Made by a program: the position numbers and the translations under genes
Assembly (NCBI GenBank): GCA_036346355.1
Contig: CM070590.1
Span: 44,053,749-44,117,748 of the forward strand
Reading direction: 5' to 3'
DNA length: 64,000 nt
Origin: Rhipidocladum racemiflorum
Lineage: Eukaryota; Streptophyta; Magnoliopsida; Poales; Poaceae
The notes under the pieces: generated by a model
The model's database searches: none
What the model was told of the DNA's origin: nothing
The model's input: the letters and a program-made list of their open reading frames with translations, nothing else
In this document: positions 57,501 through 64,000 of the stretch, piece after piece
How the letters are laid out: every line of letters begins with the position of its first letter
Numbering within the stretch: position 1 is the stretch's first letter

Positions 57501-58039
57501 GAAAAGTTATTTATGCTTTACTTATTTCTCTGCTTTGAATCTACTTATATTACTTGTCAAATCTTGTTTCGCAAATATACCTTGAGCTATTCCTTTGTAC
57601 CAAGCCATGCATATAGTATATTAGCTTTGCATTACTGCATGACTTGCTGAGTACCAAGTACTCACCCTTGCCTCAACACAACATCAGTTGAAGAGGAGAC
57701 TACACCAGCTTTGGAGGAGGAACTCCAAGAGGATCCGTCTACTTAGGGAAGCGAGCCCAGTCAGTTGCCTGTGGTATACTGGATGGCGCCACGATGTTAT
57801 CTGATTTGATTTTCCGCTGCTACTATTTCTCTTTTAATAAGTTTCGCCTTGCGAGGCATATATTTGTAACTTGACCATAAGGTCAAGTAACCAGTTTGAC
57901 TATTTAAATAAAGTACTTTATTGGTATCGAGTGGTATGTTTGTGATATTTACCGATGTTAAGACTGTGTGCACTAGCGCGTTCCTGGACTAGTGCTGAAT
58001 ACACAGAGGGTCCGGATTTGCAAATTCGGGGTCCCGACA
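54548..58039 (+). repeat. 3' LTR of element A
   Basis: 3492 bp, partner of 45381-48855. TATTTAAA at 55169-55176, AATAAA near 57907. It differs from the 5' LTR by many 1-3 base indels, clustered in the GC-rich part. Confidence 0.95.
57649..57663 (+). promoter_or_regulatory. Conserved LTR stem-loop, A 3' copy
   Basis: GAGTAC, loop CAA, GTACTC between CTTGCT and ACCCTTGC, about 245 bases before AATAAA. Confidence 0.7.
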
Positions 58040-58044
58040 TACAC

Positions 58045-59487
58045 GCCCGACTTCAAAGTCGCGAAGATGAGCGCCACAAACGGCAGCGCCTCCGTACTTG
58101 GTCACACGTACGGAACAACGACGACCTCCAATCCCTCGATCCAGCGGGGCAGCGGAAGTAGAGGATCCACGGGAAACTCCAACAACACTACGACTTAGTG
58201 GTGGTGGTGGAGAAACTGTTTCAGCAGCGCTTCGCTTAAGCTACTGCTTGAAAGGTGGAACAGCAGGAGGAGGGAGAAAGGACCAACCAAAGGGTCATGG
58301 AGATTAGTTCATGAGAGAGGAGCTCCACCCTCCCTTTTATAGGAGTGAGTGGACTCTCTACTCTCTCCATGTGAATGGACTCTCCATTCTCTTCATGTGA
58401 ATGGACTCTCCATTCTTCATGTGAATGGACTCTCCATTCTCTTCATGTGAATGGACTCTCCATTCTCTTCATGTGAATGGTCTCTCCATAAACAATTTTA
58501 TTTCTGTTATTTTAATATGTGTTAATTCTTTTAATTAACAAAAATTAACACATACCCCCTTGAACTATTCCGATATCCCGAAACTATTCCGGTGCTGTCC
58601 AAACTTTTCTTCGGTGTTCCGTATCCACTCAAATGCATCGATGAACCTTAAGTGTGTCACCCTACGGTTCGTGAATAAAATGGACATGATCAAGACACTT
58701 CTCTGATCAATAATCATCAGCGGGATCTGGAGATCCATAATGACTCCCACTTACTCAACGATGAACTAGTGATCGTGTGAACCAAAAACAACATAACCAA
58801 TTCCTTTTGTCTCGCGATATATTACTTATCCGGGATCCGATCATCGGTATCAACTATACCTAGTTTGATCCCGTTACCGACAAGTACTCTTTACTCGTTC
58901 CGTGATATGACATTCTTGTGACCTAGTCACGTGCTTGCAAGCGATGTCAATGTGATATCACCGAGAGGGCCCAGAGTATATCTCTCCGTCATCTGGATGG
59001 ACAAATCCCACTCTTGATGCATGAGCCTCAACTAATACTTTCATAGTACCCAAATCCATCTTTATAGTCACCGTGTTACGGAGTGACGTTTGATGTCATC
59101 AAAGTACTCTTCCGGAGTTAGTGATTGACATCATCTCATGGTCTAAGGAAAAGAGCTATTTTGTATATGTTCAGTACAGCAACAAACTTTAATGACTTGA
59201 TCGAATTTGCTATACCAACTTGGGTGTGTGTTCATCACATCATTCTTCTAATAATGTGACCTCAAGTTATTAACAACATCCAATGTTCATGATCAGAAAC
59301 CTTGATCATCGCTTAATCAACGAGCTAGTTTAAAAGAGAGGCTTTACTAGGAACCTTTTGTTTATTAAACACACATGTATCAACGTTTCCGGTTAATACA
59401 ATTTTATCATGAGAAATAAACATCTATTATAAACATGGAATAAGATAATAAACAATTTATTATTGCCTCTCGGGCATATTCCCTTCA
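58045..59487 (-). repeat. 3' LTR of D, proximal piece
   Basis: It starts TGAAGGGAATATG at 59487 (minus strand). TATAAAA (complement of 58335-58341) is the likely TATA box. It is interrupted at 58044 by element A and resumes at 45380. Confidence 0.88.
58351..58495 (-). repeat. Tandem repeats just upstream of the D LTR promoter
   Basis: Five to six units of about 27 bp built on CATGTGAATGGACTCTCC plus ATTCTCTT lie directly 5' of the TATA box on the minus strand, the U3 enhancer position. Confidence 0.8.
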
Positions 59488-59536
59488 GTCTCCCACTTGC
59501 ACTAGAGTCAATAATCTAGATTACATTGTGATGAAT

Positions 59537-60099
59537 CTAACACCCATTGAGTTCGTCTTGATCATGTTTTGCCCTTGGGAGAGCTTTAGTCAACGCGTCT
59601 GCCACATTCAGATCCGTGTGCACTTTGCAAATCTTTACATCGCCATCCTTGACATGTTCACGGATGGAGTGAAACCGGCGCTTAATATGCTTGGAATTCT
59701 TGTGTGACCTTGGTTCTTTAGCATTGGCTATGGCACCATTGTTGTCACAATAGATAACCATTGGGTCCAACGCACTTTTCGGAACCACACCAGTTCGGAT
59801 ATGAACATCTTCATCCAAAAGCCGCTTCTGCCGCTTCTGAAGCAGCAACAGATTCCGCCTCTGTTGAAGATCTCGCCACCATAGATTGCTTGGAACTCCT
59901 CCAGCTCACTGCTCCTCCATTCATTTCAAAAATGTACCTGGTTTGTGACTTAGAGTCATCCGGATCAGTGTCGAAACTAGCGTCGACGTAACATTTTGCG
60001 ACGAGCTCTTCTTCACCACCATATATGAGAAACATATCCTTAGTTCTTCTCAAGTACTTAAAGATATTCTTGACCGCCGTCCAGTGTTCAAAACCTGGA
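59537..60099 (-). pseudogene. RNase H of copia element D
   Basis: Frame 59811-60053 includes KCYVDASFDTDPDDSKS and STEAESVAASEAA, and frame 59537-59848 includes IYCDNNGAIANAKEPRSHKN and VADALTKALPR. Together they cover copia RNase H. A stop separates it from reverse transcriptase near 60100, and a frame change splits it near 59830. Confidence 0.9.
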
Positions 60100-62475
60100 T
60101 CAGACTGGTACGTACCTGCTAGTCAAACTAATAGCATGTGCCACATCCGGTCTTGTACACAACATAGCATACATGATAGAGCCTATGGCTGAAGCATAGG
60201 GAATCTTATTCATTACTTCTCTATCTTCTACTGTAGCTGGACTCTGAGTCTTACTCAACGTCTTACCTTGCATCATAGGTAAGAACCCTTTCTTACTTTC
60301 GTCCATTCTAAACTTCTTTAGAATCTTGTCAAGATATGTACTTTGCGATAGCCCAATCAAGCGTCTTGATCTATCTCTATAGATTTTGATGCCTAAAATA
60401 TACGCCACTTCACCAAGGTCCTTCATTGAAAACTTACTGTTTAAGTAATCTTTTACGCTTTTCAAAAGTTCTATATCATTTCCAATCAACAATATGTCAT
60501 CCACATATAATATCAGAAATGCTATAGAGCTCCCACTCACTTTCTTGTAAATACAAGCTTCTCCGTAAGTTTGGACAAATCCAAAACCTTTGATTACCTC
60601 ATCAAAACGGAGATTCCAACTTCGTGATGCTTGCTTCAGTCCATAAATGGATCGCTGAAGTTTGCATACCTTATCAGCATCCTTAGGATCAACAAAACCT
60701 TTGGGTTGTATCATATACAACTCTTCCTCAATGTATCCATTAATGAACGAGGCTTTTACATCCATATGCCAAATATAATAATCGAAAAATACAGAAATTG
60801 CTAACATAATCCTAACAGAATTTAGAATCGCTACGGGTGAGAAAGTCTCATCGTAGTCAACTCCTTGAATTTGTCGAAAACCCTTTGCGACAAGACGAGC
60901 TTTATAGACGGTCACATTACCATCAGCGTCTATTTTCTTTTTGAAAATCCATTTGTTCTCAACGGCCTTACGGTCATTGGGTAGGTCCACCAAAGTCCAT
61001 ACTTGGTTTTCATACATGGATCCCATTTCGGATTTCATGGCTTCTAGCCATTTGTCGGAATCTGGGCTCATCATCGCTTCATCATACGTCGCAGGGTCAT
61101 CATTCTCAATTACCATGACATTCATAGTAGAAACATAAAAATCAGGAGCATTACGTGCTCTTGTTGACCTGCGAGGTGTGGTAGTGTTCTCTTTCGGAGT
61201 TTCATGATCCTCATCATTAGTTCCCTCTTCATCTGGTGAAGTCAACTCCGAAACAACTTCCGACACTACTGCACTTGCCATTCTATGAAGAGAAGGTTCA
61301 AAAACTTCGTTGAGTTCTACCTTCCTACTACTCACACCTTTTGAGAGAAACTCTTTCTCCAAAAAGGATCCATTCTTGGCAACGAAAACCTTGCCCTCGG
61401 ATCTGTGATAGAAGGTGTACCCAATTGTTTCTTTAGGGTATCCTATGAAGACGCATTTTTCCGCTTTGGGTTCGAGTTTATCAGGTTGAAGTTTCTTCAC
61501 ATAAACATCGCATCCCCAAACTTTTAGAAATAATGACTTAGGTTTGTTGCCAAACCATAATTCATACGGTGTCGTTTCAACGGATTTAGATGGTGCCCTA
61601 TTTAAAGTGAATGCAGCTGTTTCTAGTGCATGACCCCAAAATGATAGTGGCAAATCTGTAAGGGACATCATAGATCGAACCATATCCAATAAAGTACGAT
61701 TACGACGCTCGGATACACCATTATGCTGTGGTGTTCCAGCAGGAGTGAGTTGTGAAACTATTCCACATTGTCTCATGTGTGTGCCAAACTCATAACTAAG
61801 ATACTCTCCTCCACGATCGAATTGTAGAAATTTGATCTTTCTATTACGATGATTTTCTACTTCACTTTGAAATTCTTTGAACTTTTCAAATGTTTCAGAC
61901 TTGTGTTTCATTAAGTAAATATATCCATATCTACTCAAATCATCCGTGAAAGTAACGAAGTAACGATATCCACCACGCGCTGACACACTCATTGGACCAC
62001 ACACATCGGTATGTATGATTTCCAATAAATCGGTTGCCCGCTCCATTGTACCGGAAAACAGGGTTCTAGTCATCTTGCCCATGAGGCATGGTTCACATGT
62101 CTCAAATGATTCATAATCAAGTGATTCTAGTAGTCCATCAGAATGGAGCTTCTTCATGCGTTTAACACCAATATGACATAAGCGGCAATGCCACATATAT
62201 GCAGCAATATCATCATTCAACTTAGTTCTTTTGGCATTCACATTATGAACATGTGTACTATTATTATCAAGATTCAAAATAAATAAACCATTCTTCTCAG
62301 ATGTGGCAACAGACTTGCCCTTCTTCTTGAAGTTACCCTTAGCCTTGCCTTTCTTGATCTCTACTTCAGCAGTTTTCAGCATTGACAGAAGCTCGGGGAG
62401 AGACTTCTTCATGCCCTGCATGTTGTAGTTCATCACAAAGCTTCTTGTAGCTTGGTGGTAGAGACTGGAGAACAC
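60100..62475 (-). pseudogene. gag-integrase-reverse transcriptase polyprotein of D
   Basis: A 791-codon open frame. Residues 1-58 are gag C-terminus with a Lys/Gly-rich run (KKGKAKGNFKKKGKS). At about residue 59 it passes directly into the pre-integrase region (GLFILNLDNN), so the zinc knuckle and the aspartic protease normally found between them are absent. Integrase: H96, H101, C127, C130, then D157, D220, E256 (35 residues between the last two). Reverse transcriptase: D572 and YVDD at 657-660. It ends at a stop after LTSRYVPV, before RNase H. It is the longest retroelement frame in the window. Confidence 0.9.
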
Positions 62476-62954
62476 GATGAATTCCTAGCTCAATGGGGAT
62501 TGTTATTCCCAAAGCTATGAGTTTATCGGCGTACCCAGACATTTTGAGTACGTGCTCACTAACGGAGCTATTTTCCTCCATCATGCAGCTAAAGAACTTT
62601 TCTGAAGCTTCATAACTCTCTACTGCGGCATGGGTGTCGAAAATCATTTTCAACTCTCCCATTGTATCAAAAGCATTGCTGTGCTCGAAACGTTTCGCGG
62701 CTCGGGCTCAAGGCCATACAAAATGCATGATGAACTAAACTGTGGTCCTCCTTGCGAGTCAAGAAAACATTTTTCTCCTCCTCGGGGCCATCATCAGCGG
62801 GCGGGGCACCCAGCGGCGCATCAAGCACATAGCTCCTTTGAGTAGCGCTGAGGAGAATCCTCAGGTTAAGGGCCTAGTTGGTAAAGTTGCTACCGTTGGT
62901 GGCTAGTTTCTCTTTCTCCATGAACAGATTGAAATTGAAAGTAGGTGGTGCCAT
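62366..62954 (-). pseudogene. gag N-terminus of copia element D
   Basis: The start ATG at 62954 (MAPPTFNFNLFMEKEKLATN) matches BARE-type gag but meets a TAG after about 24 codons. Frame 62366-62662 carries the typical FDTHAAVESYEASEKFFSCM and YADKLIALGITIP blocks. Further frame changes separate it from the long polyprotein frame at about 62470. Confidence 0.85.
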
Positions 62955-64000
62955 CTACAACGTATTTGCAAAGTTAATTAGACTAAGTTCATAATAGATT
63001 AAGTTCAAGTTTAATTCAAAATTACTACGAGAACTCCCACTCAAAAACAACATCTCTCTAGTCATCTTTAGTGATTACACGAACCAAATTCACTATACCG
63101 AAACCGATCATCACGTGAGACGGCATAGTTTCAAAGGCGAACATCAATATGTTCATCATATCATCCATATGACTCATGCTTTACCTTTCGGTTCGTGTTC
63201 CGAGGCCATGTCTGTACATGCTAGGCTCGCCAAGTAGAACCAAAGTATTTGCTTGTGTAAATCTGGCTTACACCCGTTGTATGCGAACGTAGAGTCTATC
63301 ACACCCGATCATCACGTGGTGCTTCGAAACGACGAACTTTCTTAACGGTGCATACTATGGAAGAACACATTATTATCTTGATATTAATTTGGAGGGATCA
63401 TCTTATAGTGCTATCGACGTGATCATATCCAAGCAAAAATAAGATGCATAAAAGGATTAACATCACATGCATGAATAAAGTGATATGATATGGTCCTTTC
63501 AGCACTTGATCTCCATCTTGTGCGACATGGTATGATCTCCATCATTCCACAGGCATGGCACCAAGGTCCATGATGCTGCCATCTTGATTGTCTTCCTCCA
63601 TTACAATATATCACATGGACATATGCTTAGCACGCAGGCCATAAAAGAAAAAAAACACAACCAAATGGCTCCTGCCGGTTGTTTAAATTTACAATAAATT
63701 TCATTTCATACAACAATCTTTGTATCAATGACCATATCACATCACAAGCCCTGCAAAAACAAGTTAGACGCCTCTAATTTATTTTTGCATATTTTACGTG
63801 GTTTTGGGCTTTCTAGGAAAAACTGTTCTTACCTACGAACAAGAACCACAACGGTGATAAAAACATTATTAGCAAACCATTGTAAATTAGATCATGACTA
63901 TAGTAGGAGAAACAGACACCCGCAAAGCCACTTACACAATACTAGTTGCATGTCGAGCGTGGAACAAGTCTCATGTGCGAGGACATGTAAGGTCAGTCCG
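62955..64000 (-). other. Leader region of copia element D
   Basis: About 1.05 kb upstream of gag without coding signal or primer site. BARE-type elements have long leaders, so the 5' LTR is expected beyond the window. A segment containing CGATCATCACGTG occurs twice (about 63107 and 63307). Confidence 0.7.

Larger units (their letters stand above)
45381..58039 (+). mobile_element. Ty3-gypsy chromovirus (Tekay/Del-like), element A
   Basis: Structurally complete: 5' LTR 45381-48855, iMet primer site, orf0, gag, protease, reverse transcriptase, RNase H, integrase, chromodomain, hairpin plus polypurine tract, 3' LTR 54548-58039. Flanked by the duplication TACAC (45376-45380 and 58040-58044), inside the 3' LTR of copia D. 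LTR ends are TGTAACACCCC and GTCCCGACA. Same lineage as B but a different subfamily, in the opposite orientation. Coding parts contain numerous small frame breaks. Confidence 0.95.
45215..64000 (-). mobile_element. BARE/Angela-like Ty1-copia element D, runs off the window
   Basis: Minus-strand copia element. The 3' LTR is 58045-59487 plus 45215-45380, split by element A; it starts TGAAGGGAATATGCCCGAGA and ends CCCATCA. Next to it is GTGGGAGAC, the BARE-type polypurine tract. RNase H, reverse transcriptase, integrase and gag follow toward higher coordinates, then about 1 kb of leader. No primer site or second LTR is reached before 64000. The left flank duplication would be TCCTT. Confidence 0.9.

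Overview
The window is nuclear DNA of a grass (Poaceae). The evidence is the set of retroelements: Tekay/Del-type Ty3-gypsy chromoviruses with LTRs of about 3.5 kb, an Opie/Ji-like Sirevirus and a BARE/Angela-like copia element. Tourist- and Stowaway-like MITEs, a Helitron end and one intron-containing gene with typical plant splice sites agree with this. No bacterial-style genes, CRISPR array, rRNA or tRNA gene is visible. Most long open frames are retroelement fragments or accidental frames in GC-rich LTRs.

Layout. Positions 1-2580 hold the promoter and first exon(s) of a minus-strand gene whose product I do not recognise. A 346-bp non-autonomous Helitron lies at 2898-3243. Gypsy element B (minus, 4350-13680) has a full 5' LTR but only 121 bp of 3' LTR. 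After a repeat-rich gap and a Tourist-like MITE comes the one recognisable host gene, the 3' part of a PUX11-like UBX-domain gene (15919-19971, plus strand, four exons). From about 21.2 kb to 43962 lies gypsy LTR C. It is interrupted first by solo LTR E (22910-26590, TSD ATTAG) and then by LTR element F (27133-43863, TSD GATAT). F's 5' LTR is itself split by Sirevirus G (32719-42662, TSD CCGAC). From 45215 to beyond the window end lies copia element D (minus), whose 3' LTR is split by gypsy element A (45381-58039, TSD TACAC).

The target-site duplications and precise LTR ends give a relative order: G is younger than F, F and E are each younger than C, and A is younger than D. All coding copies are broken: stops and frameshifts in A and B, altered protease and integrase catalytic residues in G, and loss of zinc knuckle and protease in D. 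F has a non-coding interior.

The most interesting signals are not ordinary genes. (1) A short stem-loop in the LTR keeps its pairing through compensatory base changes in four LTR families (A, B/E, C, F). (2) A second stem-loop next to the polypurine tract keeps its pairing with a different sequence in F. (3) An extra ORF (orf0) upstream of gag is shared by A and B, and splice-acceptor-like sites precede both orf0 and gag. (4) Each Sirevirus LTR carries six palindromes on an exact 63-bp period. No novel defence or biosynthetic system is apparent.
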